Source: Gracilaria domingensis (taxonomy: Eukaryota > Rhodophyta > Florideophyceae > Gracilariales > Gracilariaceae). From it: a stretch of DNA of 64,000 nucleotides. Location: contig VCMS01000080.1 of NCBI GenBank assembly GCA_022539475.1, forward strand, positions 1-64,000. The letters are read 5' to 3'. How positions within the stretch are numbered: the stretch's first letter is position 1; each line of letters opens with the position of its first letter. Position numbers and translations under genes: made by a program. The notes beneath the pieces were generated by a model that was not told the origin of the DNA, searched no databases, and worked only from the letters and a program-made list of their open reading frames with translations. This document shows positions 8,725 through 19,710 of this stretch, piece after piece.

Positions 8725-9435
8725 TCACCCAACGGTCTCTTCCAGGTTGAAAGTAGTACCTGTCTTAAGCGAAACTATCTTCAACAGCTCTTTCATTATT
8801 GTGAGCACAACCGTACTGCACTCCGTAGCGACTACGTCCATAGGAATGAAACCTCTTGAGGCCCCGACGATGTTGCACGCTGATAGCCACACGAGCTTCT
8901 CATAATAGCTTACGAGAAATGTGTCTTCGTCGACAACCCCGCAAGTGAGACCCATAGACCTAAACCTGTCTGCAACGTTGGAGGCCCACTTTCCTGTTGC
9001 GACAGTGAGACCATCCGGACTTTGAGGAGTGACACCATCCTGCGGAGCTGCGTTTCTTGAGGGGACACCAACGTATAGGACAACTTTTGAACATTTGTCC
9101 ACACCGAGCTTCGAAACCAATGGTATGATGTCTCCATTCTGGAAGAAAACGAGATTATCTCTGAGCGAATAAGGGCAAGCCTGAATTACGGTCTCCAGGG
9201 TGTTCGTTCTTCCACAAACTAGTATCGGTACATCAGAAAGATGAGAGGTAGCAGCCATGCTGCAGAATTCGTGTGCGGAAATGACCGTATCTTCTTCGTT
9301 CGCCAGCATGGTACCTATACGCCCCCTTCCAACAATAACGGCCCGAGTCCTTCGGGCGGGAGATGAGGCCTGAGGGACGTCAGAGTATCTGGGACTCGGA
9401 GGCGGACTGGGAGGCATGTCGGACTGGGAGTTCAT
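8725..9435 (-). CDS. Ketopantoate-reductase-like NAD(P)-binding protein, interrupted
   Basis: From the ATG at 9435 the protein has a Pro/Ser-rich lead (about 35 residues), then a Rossmann nucleotide-binding motif AVIVGRGRIGTMLA, a VFFQNGDI block like the QNG of PanE/ApbA proteins, and YYEKLVWLSACNIVGASRG, which resembles the PanE segment with the catalytic lysine and conserved asparagine. The family reduces 2-dehydropantoate or related 2-keto acids with NADPH. The frame stops at a TGA (8725-8727), but in the same frame beyond it comes FPTSFSDFQFRNAYFYDF, which looks like the missing C-terminal part and stays open to about 8536. So the copy is either a pseudogene with one nonsense change or carries a sequence error. 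The frame also extends upstream to 9636, but that part looks like leader sequence. Confidence 0.6.
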   Translation of the reverse strand: MNSQSDMPPSPPPSPRYSDVPQASSPARRTRAVIVGRGRIGTMLANEEDTVISAHEFCSMAATSHLSDVPILVCGRTNTLETVIQACPYSLRDNLVFFQNGDIIPLVSKLGVDKCSKVVLYVGVPSRNAAPQDGVTPQSPDGLTVATGKWASNVADRFRSMGLTCGVVDEDTFLVSYYEKLVWLSACNIVGASRGFIPMDVVATECSTVVLTIMKELLKIVSLKTGTTFNLEETVG

Positions 9436-9832
9436 TGCAAGTGTTCGAATGTTTTTGTGTGACGATAGAAATGGAAGATGGGGCGGAGAACTGCTGGGGT
9501 AAAGAGTGATACTTAAGTACAAACGGTTGGGAAGCGCAGAAAGGGAACATGGTTCACTTTGTGAAAGTGAGCGAAATGTATGATATGTGATTGTACTGAA
9601 TGAATGATAGGGCTTGTATGAGACGACAAGCCACAAAGTGTGATGATGTTTTATGAAAGGTAGGTGGAAGAGTAGAAAGTGTGCAATGAATGAAACTGAT
9701 TTCGAACCTGAGTTGTAAAGTAGTTGTAAAGTACGAGTTACGGGGAGCTTGAATACAGGATGAAAGGAGCCATTTTGGCTTCATAAATGACGTGAACGGG
9801 TTTTATAGCTTCACTCGGATTGCCATAATTAA
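9436..9832. other. Intergenic, probable upstream region of the reductase-like gene
   Basis: Serine/proline-type low-complexity translations here look like an untranslated leader. A 10-bp block (GTAGTTGTAA and neighbours, about 9714-9732) is repeated in tandem. No other gene is supported. Confidence 0.4.
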
Positions 9833-10145
9833 AAGGATGGAGTTGGATTGCGCCCGAATACGTCTATAAAGGTCGTAGAAGCACTTATGAAGGAAGGAGT
9901 TGTAGACATGTTATTGTTGATGACGGTGGAGCCAGGGTTTGGAGGACAGGCGTTTATGGAGGGTGTTCTTGATAAGGTGCGACATGCAAGGAAGTTCTAC
10001 CCAAGAATAGGTGGATGGAGGTATTGGACTGAGTACTGTGAAAGCAGTAGTGAAGGCCGGTGCAAACATTTCAGTTGCAGGATCTGCCATCTTTGGCTCG
10101 AGTAACCCAGCTCATGTCATAGCTGGTTTTCGAAAGGTTGGTTAG
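9833..10145 (+). pseudogene. Ribulose-phosphate 3-epimerase fragment
   Basis: The C-terminal half of ribulose-phosphate 3-epimerase, a pentose-phosphate and Calvin-cycle TIM-barrel enzyme that interconverts ribulose 5-phosphate and xylulose 5-phosphate. Seen here are LRPNTSIKVVEAL, then the family signature MTVEPGFGGQAFM, then, in a second frame after about 10005, VDGGIGLSTVKAVVKAGAN and VAGSAIFGSSNPAHVI, which match the phosphate-binding end of the enzyme. About 130 N-terminal residues are missing, a stop lies just upstream of 9833, and a frameshift separates the two halves. It therefore looks like a dead partial copy, and a working gene probably exists elsewhere. Confidence 0.85.
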
Positions 10146-10214
10146 AGATAGTAGCATAAATTCATTGTTTATTACATTGTAACCTTTACGTGTTATCACA
10201 ACTAAATTCTCCGT

Positions 10215-10560
10215 CTCCATTGGAGATGTATTTCTCTTGTATCACAACCGGGAAAGGATGTGAGAGAACATCAATATATCCCCAGTGGACGCTGAGAGGG
10301 AGGATGAACTACTCTACGTGCTACCATTGTTACCCATCCGGTGTCGAGTGGTGACATTTTCCTTTTTTGTCACAACCCACAAAGGATGTGACGGAAGAAG
10401 AACATGCCCCCAGTCGAGACAGAGGGTGAGCAACTCTAAGTACAATCACTAGTCCCTAGCTTGCCTCCACTGGCAATATCTTCCTGTTTTGCTATAACCA
10501 TCGAGTGGGGTTATGGTGGAAGAGAAAAATATCGCCGGTCGAGGCGAGGTGGGTGGGGAC
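10215..10560. repeat. Degenerate tandem repeat, about three units of roughly 130 bp
   Basis: Three related blocks begin near 10233, 10367 and 10492. Each has a short self-complementary core (CACAACCGGGAAAGGATGTG; GTCACAACCCACAAAGGATG; ATAACC with GGTTAT), then a GGAAGA or AGAGAA stretch, a CCCCAGT or GCCGGTCGAG motif and GAGGGTGAG-like sequence. The copies have diverged considerably, so unit ends are approximate. No coding potential is seen. Confidence 0.5.
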
Positions 10561-10778
10561 TATGTGAAGAGGGGACAGAGAGATGGCGCTTAAATAGTGG
10601 AAGGTGCGGAGGTGTACAGTAGATGTTTTGGCCGGAAATGGGATGAGGGAAACAGGGACAATCATGGTGCTGGATATAGCCCGTGTGGTTGGACAGTGGG
10701 GGTGGACAGCACAGTTTAGCTCGATTGCACTGTATCGCAGCGGAAACTTCGATCCAACTACTACTTCTTCTTCTGAAG

Positions 10779-11708
10779 ATGTCGAACGGATACGTGAAGG
10801 ATGAGGAGGTGTTGGCGCTGTTGGAGGGGAAGGAGGTACCGCAGACGCCGTCACCAAAGCGGGAAGAGGACGTGATTACGGCGGCTGGTCGGATGTCGCA
10901 GAAGAAGGAAGTGGCTGATGAAGGAAAGAAGTGTGAGGCGAGGAGAGGGGATGGTGATGAGGTGGAGAAGGGGGTAGAATTGGAGGTGGAGGGGGTCGCA
11001 ATGGAGAGAAGGGGTGCGGTGCATCTGAGTCAGTTAGAGGTTGGAGACCAGATAGAGAGTGGGGGCGGAGAGGGTGACAGGGAGATGCGGTTTGTGGGGG
11101 AGATGAAGGCGAGGGTGGGGATGTTGGGGTTGGTGATGAAGGAGCAACTGGACGATGGAATTGTGGAGATTGTAACGGAAATGGGCGGTGTGGTGCTGAG
11201 TGGGGGTGGTAGTGGTGTTTCGGTTGAGGCGATTTCGAGCCTGCGGAATTCGTTGTCGGTATTGGGAGTGGAGATGAGAAATCATGTGTATGGGATAGTG
11301 GAGTGTGCGGGAAGGGAGGTTGGAGAGTTGCGGGAGGAGAATAGGGTTCTGAACGAGAGGTTGGACGTGCTGGAGAAGTAGGTGAAGGAGCTGCGCAAGA
11401 GGCAAAGATTGGTGGAAGAGGAGACGGTGAAAGGAGGTGTGGAGGGAAAGACGGAGAAGGGAAGTGTGGGAAGGGTGGCGGTGCAGAAGGGGTCTCCTGT
11501 GACACCGAAGACAAAGGGTGGTGGGGTTGGGGATGAGAAGAGCCGTCTGAAGAAGAGGCGTAAGGAGATGAAGAAGGTGGTGGAGGAGGTGCCGCGGGAG
11601 GGAGTGGGAGCTCCTGTGGTGACTGGGTTTAGGAGTGCGGCGGAGGTAGCGCGGACTGCGAAGGGGATTCTGAGGGGACAGGAGGAGAGAAGGATGGGAG
11701 GGATTTGA
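10779..11708 (+). pseudogene. Coiled-coil, Glu/Lys-rich protein split by an in-frame stop
   Basis: From the ATG at 10779 (MSNGYVKDEEVLALLEGK) a 200-codon frame runs to a TAG at 11379-11381. The same frame then stays open for another 108 codons to 11708. The part before the stop ends in a coiled coil (VGELREENRVLNERLDVLEK) and the part after it continues the heptads (VKELRKRQRLVEEE) and ends in a basic segment (RLKKRRKEMKKVV). This makes a single ancestral protein of about 310 residues likely. I do not recognise the family. It is G-rich on the coding strand. It could be a pseudogene or could tolerate stop read-through; a small intron around the stop is possible but not obvious. Confidence 0.5.
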
Positions 11709-12050
11709 AGCCGTTTTGGGGCGAGGCGGGTATACGAGAAGGGGGAGGGTTGTCCATCTGACTTCTACAAAATGACTTTTGCGGAGAGGGAGAGAGAGGA
11801 TGGGAACGCGTGATGGGCGAGAAATGGGTAAATGGCGGGGGTGGTGTGGACTGGGAAGAAGTGATGGGATGATTGAGGTGGGATGTGTTGCGATTGGCAT
11901 TGCAACATGGGAGAAAATGGAAAGGCAAACTAGCACGAGTGCAGTTTTGAGAGAGGGTCGCGGAAAAGAGTGAATGGGGTGGTGCGGCGATGTAGAACCT
12001 CTACAAAAACTAGGGGACCCAAGAACTAAACTGCGCGAAATGGAATTTAA
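11709..12050. other. Intergenic up to the broken end of element D
   Basis: G-rich sequence continuing from the coiled-coil gene, turning AT-rich near 12040. Nothing coding is supported. The old left boundary of retroelement D lies somewhere in 12000-12120. Confidence 0.4.
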
Positions 12051-12556
12051 TATTCCAAAATTTCTTAATTTTTTGAGTGCCAGCCTCTGCTACCCCCTTG
12101 CGCGCCCCAAATAGCCCCAAAACTAGCTTATTTTCCAAAGCGAACAGACTATATTCCACTTTGCAGAACACAGACGCTCCTGTGCGGAATACACATTACC
12201 ATATCGGTGAAACGCTTTGTTCAAACGCGTTGAATAAACCGTCTCGGTTTCTTTACTCTTCTGTCTAGTGTCGCGTACAGCAAGTTTTGCTATGTGAATC
12301 GTGTTGGAAGTCGCGTATGACCTCAGGAGGTAATTCACAGCTTCGGGCCAACACGTGACTTCTCCTTTCGAGGCTCTCGAGGTTCCTCGAACAGAATTGT
12401 ACTGATCTTCCGCAGATCTTGACAGGCAATACGGAAGTGCTACGTATGCCTGTGCCTCACTCGTATCCAGTATATCGGTTTCCTGCACGAACCTAGCAAG
12501 AAAATCCGGAATAAGGATAGGATCCTCTCTCGAGAACTTTCTCGTTTCGACTGTAA
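12051..12556 (-). mobile_element. Ty3/gypsy fossil D, left remnant (part of gag)
   Basis: Minus-strand Gag-type sequence (12123-12556) similar to the Gag of element A (compare KFSREDPIL here with KFSGKDPIL in A). It is one side of the copy of element D that A entered; the other side begins at 37130. Everything of D downstream of this gag part is absent, so D is a broken, truncated copy. Confidence 0.75.
12552..12556. repeat. Target-site duplication of element A, left copy
   Basis: TGTAA directly before the 5' LTR of A; TGTCA follows its 3' LTR at 37130-37134. Four of five bases agree, as expected for an old 5-bp duplication. Confidence 0.6.
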
Positions 12557-12988
12557 TGTAGTGCAGTGAGACGCACCGCCTTGACGGGTGCATAGTAGTA
12601 GTTTATTTAGTTTGTGTGCAAAGAGTCCACCCCGGGGCTACACACGTGTTGGGTTGTGACAGTTGTCGTGTCGCCCTTCGGGACCCCCCTTGTAGGTAGA
12701 TAATTTATTCGTTTCGACACGTGGCTACTGCCCGTGGGAGGTGCAATTAAGCATTAAGCATCTCCCGCCGGGCAGAGCTCACCGTGGTAAACTTCAAGCA
12801 CCCACTACCCGATTTTTTTATTGTCTAGTTCCCCAAAGCGTTATCCTTCTATCACTACCGGTGCTCCACGTCTATCTCGTGGCCCATTGCTAGCGTCCGT
12901 TGAGTGCTCCTTCGCCCCCGCTTGGGTGCTGCACAATTTGTTCCTTTATCAGCGCATAGTACGTTGTCACAGCCGGAGCTGTGCTACA
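12557..12988 (+). repeat. 5' LTR of element A
   Basis: 432 bp starting TGTAGTGCAG and ending CTGTGCTACA, the usual TG...CA inverted ends. It matches 36705-37129 throughout. Confidence 0.9.
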
Positions 12989-12990
12989 AC

Positions 12991-13003
12991 TGGTCTCCCG
13001 ACC
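12991..13003 (+). other. Primer-binding site of element A
   Basis: TGGTCTCCCGACC two bases inside the 5' LTR, complementary to a tRNA 3' end GGTCGGGAGACCA. Elements B and D have the same or nearly the same site. Confidence 0.75.
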
Positions 13004-13201
13004 TAGAATAACCCTCTCGGGTCCTTTCTGGTTAATTCGACCCTCACGCGGTTCGCTTCGCCGCTTTCGAATCATTTCTTCCCTCTCGGGCCTATATTAC
13101 CCGTCGCGGATCATTTGGTTCCACCGCACGGTTTCATTTTCCCTCTAGATTTTTCTCGAACTTGCCCGCATTTGGGTTCATCTTGCCGCAAGCCGCACGA
13201 G

Positions 13202-15428
13202 AATTCCTTTCCGCCTACCGTTATGGCCACCCTACTAGGATGTTCTCATGGAAACGCCGGTCCTGCTCCACCACATCGGGATAACGGCACTGACGGAGCG
13301 CCGCCCGCTCCCGGTTCAGGGGCTCCGAGCACCCGAAGTACCCATGGAGGGATTCCACCACTTGTGGAGAACCCGGAGCGCATACTCCGTCAGTCCTCCC
13401 CGACCGACTTTCGGATCCGTCTCGAGGCCATGCGCCAGTATGCCTCTCGAGAAGCGACTCCGCCGCCGCAGACTCCCAGAGTAACGGCGCCTGGGACCTT
13501 CGTTGGGACCCCGCAAAGACCCACAGGGAGTGAGGTTCAACTCGTTACGGGAGAGCTACTCATTGGCCTGAGGCCACTCGTCGAGTCTATGGAGGCACTC
13601 GAGGTCGATCGCCGTATTCTCCATAGAGTTAATGCTGAAGTGGAGGGCTTTCTGGATACCCTTGTCCAGCGGGTCGTTTCTAAGATGACCGTCATCGGAT
13701 TTCTGGACGGCGCTATCGCCACCAGTGTGCACACGGAGATACAGCGCCGTCTCCAGCTCGCTCTCATTGGATACAAGCAAACTGTCAACCGTCAGCAGGC
13801 CGTCTCGATATGGCAACCGAACACTTTCCCTGCCGAACATGAAGCAGATTCCAGACCGGGCAGGGACCCCAGTACTGATAGACCCGAATTGGGCAGTCCC
13901 CTTCCAGGGAAGCAGAAGAGTACCGGTCGCGATTCCCACGTGGATCGTGACAAAGGGAGGACCCGAAAGTCCGGAAGCTGACGTCGGAACAGGAGTAAGT
14001 CATCTCGCAAGGGTCGTGGCTTTTCCGACTCGGACGACTCGCAGTCTGACTCAAACAAGTCAGACGCGGTCGATTCGGACGACTCCGACCCCGAAGTGGA
14101 CGTTTCGCGTTTGCAGCGCATTCGACCCAACAATGGGAACTTTTCTAAAGTGCTTAGCTTCAAGCACTATCGCTTAAACGACCGGAGTGGGCGTTAAAAC
14201 GCTTCGGTCGCTCGCGCAGTTGCGAAGCATACGAAGCGCATGCAACTGCAAGTGCCCATGAAGTTCTCGGGCAAGGATCCAATTTTGGTCCTGCGGTTCT
14301 TGATCGCGTTCCGGAATATGTGTGACCAGAATGGTGTACACGAAGGAGCAGCCCTCTGGCTGTTTCGCTTCTTCCTGGAGCAACCCGCTAGGGACACAGT
14401 AACCACCAAGATCACTGGCGAATCCCGGGCCGTGGTCGAAAAGAGTTCTGAACTTCTCTCGCCCTACCCCGAGATGGTCAACTACTTCCTTGAGGTTTAC
14501 GCGACGGGCGATGTCCTATCGGAAGCCCACCACGATGTCATCACACACAGCCAGAGCTCAGCGTGTCTGAACGCGAATTGGCTGATCAATTGTAGACAAA
14601 GAACCTCCGATGCGGAAACATCTTCCGAGAGGGTCGCCTCAATGCCCTTTTCGTCGAGGGCTTGCTTCCCGTAATCAGGGCCGGTGTACGCATGTACTCG
14701 TCAACGCATCCCAAAGTGGTTTTCCGCCAGCTCGTCAGCTATGCTGAAGGGCTGGGTGATACCCATCGGGGAGGCAGGAAGTACTTTAAAACACTGGATG
14801 CGGCCAAGAGCGGGCAAACCCGACGGGTCTCGTCGAAGGGTTCGCTGAGTGTCTCAACTGACACTGATGAACCCGACTGGGGAGTGCATTTTGAAGACGA
14901 GGACGCCCTGGCTCTTGCTGTTCGACCAGCGGCGCCCCCGTCCCTTCCCTCTTTCCCTTCTACGGGCACTTCGACTCCGTCAGCGATACAACCCCGCCGG
15001 GACTTCAACCACACGTCTCCAAGAGCTAACGCAGTGACGCCTCCTCAGGATTCACCAACCTATCGCGCAGCACTGAATTCGGACTACAGAATGACTTCTT
15101 GTCCACCTCTCGGCCTTGCTGCGAATGGCTCCCGCCTGAATACCGGAACAAGTTGGTGCAATTTTTCGAAGCGAATTATCACCAACGTGTCGCCAAGGGG
15201 TACTTTAAGCCCCGCCAGGGAGAGTCGCCAGGTCAAAACTCAAGTGGGCAATTGCCCTCAGGCCAGGCTGCGGCGCGGGACCGTTACCCGCAAGTGAGAA
15301 CGAACCCCGTGGGATGTGCTACTGCACCTTCGCGAAGCCCTCAACAGGTCAACCAAATCCTTTCCTTTGATGAGAGTCCTAGCGAGGACAGCGCGAACCC
15401 GGAGGGAAACGACACAGAGAAATCGTAG
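13202..15428 (+). mobile_element. Gag region of element A (fossil)
   Basis: Gag-like region: a variable Pro/Thr-rich N-terminal part and a capsid-like segment around 14240-14700 (KFSGKDPIL, as in D), then a low-complexity C-terminal part. It is not a single intact frame. Confidence 0.7.
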
Positions 15429-15559
15429 GGGCCACGCTTTCCTCTGGAGGTACGAGCCTCACCCGCCGGAGTGACGCCGAATTCAACCCACCACGGGAAT
15501 CTGAGGAGACCCACACTAATAGTCCCCTTGGGTCTAATGATGAGAACGGCCCCGATATG

Positions 15560-16140
15560 GGTGCAGTTTTTATTATGACCCGAGAGAACTATAAAGTCCA
15601 TATGGAAGCGGGACTTACGAAGCCAACGACCAAAACCCTTGTGGGAATTCTGGACACTGGCGCTGGCCCAAACATCATACATGCGAAGAATCTCCCACCT
15701 GGGTACTAACGGCTTCTAAACCGTGAACGGACCCCCCGGGTTTTCAACGCGTCGAAGGAACCCATGAACATACTGGGAACCATCGTGCTTCCGACCCAGG
15801 TGGGAAACTTGGAGCAGCGCGTACCGTTCCTTGTCACCACGAATCTGGCGGCCGATGCCCTTCTGGGAACTTCATTCATCGACCGCCATGTCCGTGCGAT
15901 CTATCCGCGCGAGCGCAAGGTTGCTTTTTATGGTGCACCACCGGTGGCCATTGTCAGTGCTTCTCGAGGACCCCTTGGGGATAAGAAGGTCTTAGATCAA
16001 ATAACTCAGAACACTGTATCCAACAAGGTCCGCCTCGCCCAACCGCTTTCCATACCCCCTATGACAAAACGAGCAGTGCTAGTCACTTGTGAGACACCAG
16101 GTTTGGTTTTCCTACAAAACCATCCAAATACGGTCTCATG
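15560..16140 (+). mobile_element. Aspartic protease region of element A (fossil)
   Basis: A retropepsin signature, GILDTGAGPNIIH, lies near 15650, and LLGTSFIDRH, the second conserved block of retropepsins, near 15870. Order and spacing suit a Ty3/gypsy protease. The region is decayed. Confidence 0.75.
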
Positions 16141-16269
16141 AGATCTTTCGTTCGTGGCCAACGGGATCATGAACATCATTCCGAACCGTCGCTTCAGAGT
16201 ACTCGTCAGCAACGTCTCCCATTGGGAAGTTCGTATGCCCAAGAATATGGTCATTTGACTCACTCTACC

Positions 16270-17860
16270 AGCCCCTCGCTTGTTGAAAATACTTGAAAAC
16301 GGTCCCAGAGGGTCTCGTCTTAAAGAACGGGAGGGTACACCCAGCGAGGGACTTGAACGCGACGACTCGGTTGAGCAGAATGACCCGCATGGAGCGAAAG
16401 ACTGGCGAGAATTGGTCCAGATTGGTGAAGAATTCTCTTCCCACAAGGGCCAAATTATGGACCTTCTACAGGACCTTGAAGATATGTTTTCGGGTCGCCT
16501 CGGTCACATAGATGCGGCCTTACATCGGATTGCACTCGAACCGGGTTCGAAACCGGTGTGTCAAGTTCCCTACAGGGCTAGTCAGAAGGCCTGAGCAGTG
16601 GAAGGCCTAGAGGTTCAACGCATGTTGACCTCGGGCGTCATTGAACCTTCAAAGGCCGAATGGGCAAGCCCTGTAGTGTTCGCTCAGAAGAAAGATGGTA
16701 GCTGGCAGATCTGTATTGATTACCGCCGGCTCAACGCCGTGTCCCCTCGGGACGCATACCCCATCCCACGCATGGATGAGTGTATTGATTCCCTTGGGGA
16801 AGCCACCATCTTCTCAACCCTCGACTCCAACAGTGCGTGTTGGAAGGTTGAGATTGCGGAAGAAGACCGCTACAAGACGACATTCACGTCCCATATTGGT
16901 TTGCACCGCTTAACGCGGATGCCCTTCTGGTTGAAGAATGCGCCCGCTAGCTTTCAGGAGGCGCTCGACATCATCCTGAATAAGGTCAAGTGGCAGTACG
17001 CTCTGGTGTACTTGGATGACGTCATCATCTACTCCCGCTGGGTGGAAGAGAACTCCTGGCACGTTCGCCACGTGGTGACGCTCTTACAAGATGCTGGAGT
17101 CACTCTGGAGCTGAAGAAATGCTTCTTCTTCCAGGCCTCTGTGGACTCCCTTGGACAGGTAGTCCGGCCTGGGAAAATACAGGTTTCCCAGAAAACGAGC
17201 GATGCCATTAGGCAGGCTAAACCTCCCATGACCCAGACAGGAATTAGCTCCTTTGTAGGACTGTGCAATTTGTTTCGAAGATTTGTCCCTAACTTCGCTC
17301 GCAATGCTGCACCTTTGAGCAGGAAACTTGAGAAGGGACAACCCGATAATTTTGGGATACTGAACGATGAAGATCAGGATAACGAAGTCTTTCAGAAGTT
17401 GAGAGATAGGCTGATCTCCCCACCCGTTTTGGCCTTACCCGTACCCGGACGTCCGTACCTGCCGGACACCGACGTGTACGATGTCCAAGTGGGCTGTACT
17501 TTACTCCAACTACAACCCGACCGGAAGGAGTACAAACCCGTTGGGTATTGGAGCCGTTCTCTCTCGCAGGCGGAACGGAAGTACACGACCACCGAGAAGG
17601 AATGTCTCGCAGTTGTATGGTCGATGCTACTTTAACGGTCATATCTGGAAGGTGAATGATTGCGTGAGGACTGACCACGACTCGTTGAGGTGGATCCTCC
17701 ATTTGGCCGACATGTACTGGACGACTCGCACGCTGGCGCTTACGCCTGTCATAGTTTGATTTTGACGTAGTGCATCGCGCGGGTGTCAAGCACCAAGCTG
17801 CGAACGCGCTGTCCTGTTTGGAGACCGAGGGTCTCGATGAAGGACCTTTTGAGAGCCACA
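16270..17860 (+). mobile_element. Reverse transcriptase and RNase H region of element A (fossil)
   Basis: Typical gypsy RT blocks: VIEPSKAEWASPVVF, ICIDYRRLNAV, DAYPIPRMDECIDSLG and the YLDDVIIYS catalytic box near 17010, followed by VGLCNLFRRFVPNFA and RNase H-type sequence (SQAERKYTTTEKECLAVVW). Confidence 0.9.
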
Positions 17861-17949
17861 TTCCTTGCTTTGCAATGGAACCCGACTGGGACTGCGATTG
17901 CCTTGTGGCTACAGTGCAAGAAGGGAGATTCTTTACGAGAACGTCCTAA

Positions 17950-19140
17950 TTGATTGGGAGGACTCAGACAGTGCGAACGAACCCTCAGGGGATGATGACG
18001 TACTGGCCGTGGACACGGAGCAAACGGAAGTACTGCCTATCTCAACGGGTGAACCCTTGGCGGAGCAAGCCAAAGACCCGTGGTGTAAGGGTATCGCTGA
18101 ATCCGTTGGACAGCCCCAGTCCCGCTTCGGGTACGACTATCATGGTTCCTTTCAAGGACATCACCCCTGGACAGTGCAATTCAGCGCCTGGTTCCTCCAA
18201 TCCTACGGGACCACGTACTCTATCTGTCACATTATCCAAGATTGGCTGGTCACCCTGGAGGGAGGAAATGTACGGAAACCTCAGACGGGATCTCTATTGG
18301 CCATTCATGGCAAATGACGTCTACCAGACCGTCAAGGACTGTCGGTCTTGCGCTGCGACGCGAGGTACGCAGCACAAGCATCAGAAGTATCTGAAGCTAT
18401 TTCCCGCAGCTGTTCCTCTCGAATTTGTCGCCATGGACATACTGGGGCCACTCACGAAGACCACACATGGGAACCGCTTCATTCTGGTCATTACTGACGG
18501 CTTCTCCAAGCTGACTCGTGCTATTCCATTACGGGCTACAGAAGCTAACAACATCGCGCTTGCCTTCTCGGAGCATTGGAGATTCCCATATGGGGCACCC
18601 CAGTATTTGCTGAGCGATAACGGACCGCAGTTCGTCGCGAAATTCTTCGAAGCCCTTTGCCGAAATCTAGGTTTGCGTCATTTGCTAACGGCGGCCTACC
18701 ACCTGCAGACCAATAGGCAGGCAAAACGTTTCAATCGAACCCTTGTAGGACGCCTCAGATACCATGTATCTGAGCACCAGCAAGACTGGGATGATTTCGT
18801 CCAGCGCTTGGTCTTCGCGTACAACTCCCAGGTTCACAGAACCACAGGGACGATACCTTTTGACTTGGTGCTAACGCGACACCCATCTGGGATCATCGTG
18901 GACGCCCCAACTACTACTATCTCCCCAGCTGGGTCTCACAGTCAGAATTCGGTCAAAAAGAAACGTCAGACACGCGCGCGTATTCGGTATCTTCTTTCGA
19001 AGGCCAAAGAGACAATGGACCGTGTCCAGCGCGGCTACAAGGACGACTTCGATTCCCGTGTACGGCCTCAGCTCTCATTTTCCCCTGAGGACTACGTCGT
19101 TTTAGACCGCCCCCCGCGGAAAACAATGGAGACTGCGTAG
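17950..19140 (+). mobile_element. Integrase region of element A (fossil)
   Basis: Zinc-binding region ending in VKDCRSCAATRG, then an integrase core with DILGPL, LLSDNGPQF and the FNRTLVGRLR block, and the AYNSQVHRTTG segment typical of gypsy integrases. Confidence 0.9.
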
Positions 19141-19499
19141 GAAGAAGGGATCTCCCGCAAGCTCCTTCCTAGGGCAACTGGTCCCTTTCGGGTCATCAAA
19201 GCTACGGACACAACCGTGACCATCTTGGACGGCGACCTGCACGATATGGTCTCCATCGACGGTGTCACGGAAGCCTCACGGGGTCCTGACGCGACCGAGT
19301 CACCGACGACACAGCCGGAGTCGCCTCAGCTCGCATCAGCCCCACAGAGAACGACGACGGCGGTTTCCGAGGCGTCTGACCCCACAGGAAACGCCTCCTA
19401 TGAGCCACAATGTACTAGTTCTAAACAGGTCTCAGTCGATCCTATGACCTTGCCTGAACCCTCTAGGACACCTCTACCAGACATGCAATTGCCTCCTGA

Positions 19500-19710
19500 A
19501 CTTCTCGAGGAGGAAGGCGACGATTCTCGCGAATGGGTCGTAGAAAAAGTCCTCGACGAGGGTGCGGTCCTTGATGGGTCTCCAGTTGTCAAAGTCCGGC
19601 GGTACGGTTACCCGCCCTCGAGAGATTCCTGGGAGCCTCTCAAGAACATTCCCTTTAACTTTATCGCTCGCTTTCGTGCGCGACGCGACCGCGCACGCTG
19701 GTGCAACTGA
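19500..19710 (+). mobile_element. C-terminal chromodomain of element A (fossil)
   Basis: EWVVEKVLDEG, then VVKVRRYGYPPSRDSWEPLKN: a chromodomain with the conserved YxxxxDSWEP-type end. It places the element in the chromovirus group, whose chromodomain guides integration to particular chromatin. Confidence 0.85.

Noticed and set aside
8725-8727. In-frame TGA in the ketopantoate-reductase-like gene as selenocysteine
   Set aside because: The family has no selenocysteine at this position, and I see no suitable downstream stem-loop.
10876-11936. Long Pro/Ser/His-rich minus-strand frames opposite the coiled-coil gene
   Set aside because: Low-complexity translations of a G-rich strand; the plus-strand coiled-coil heptads are the better reading.
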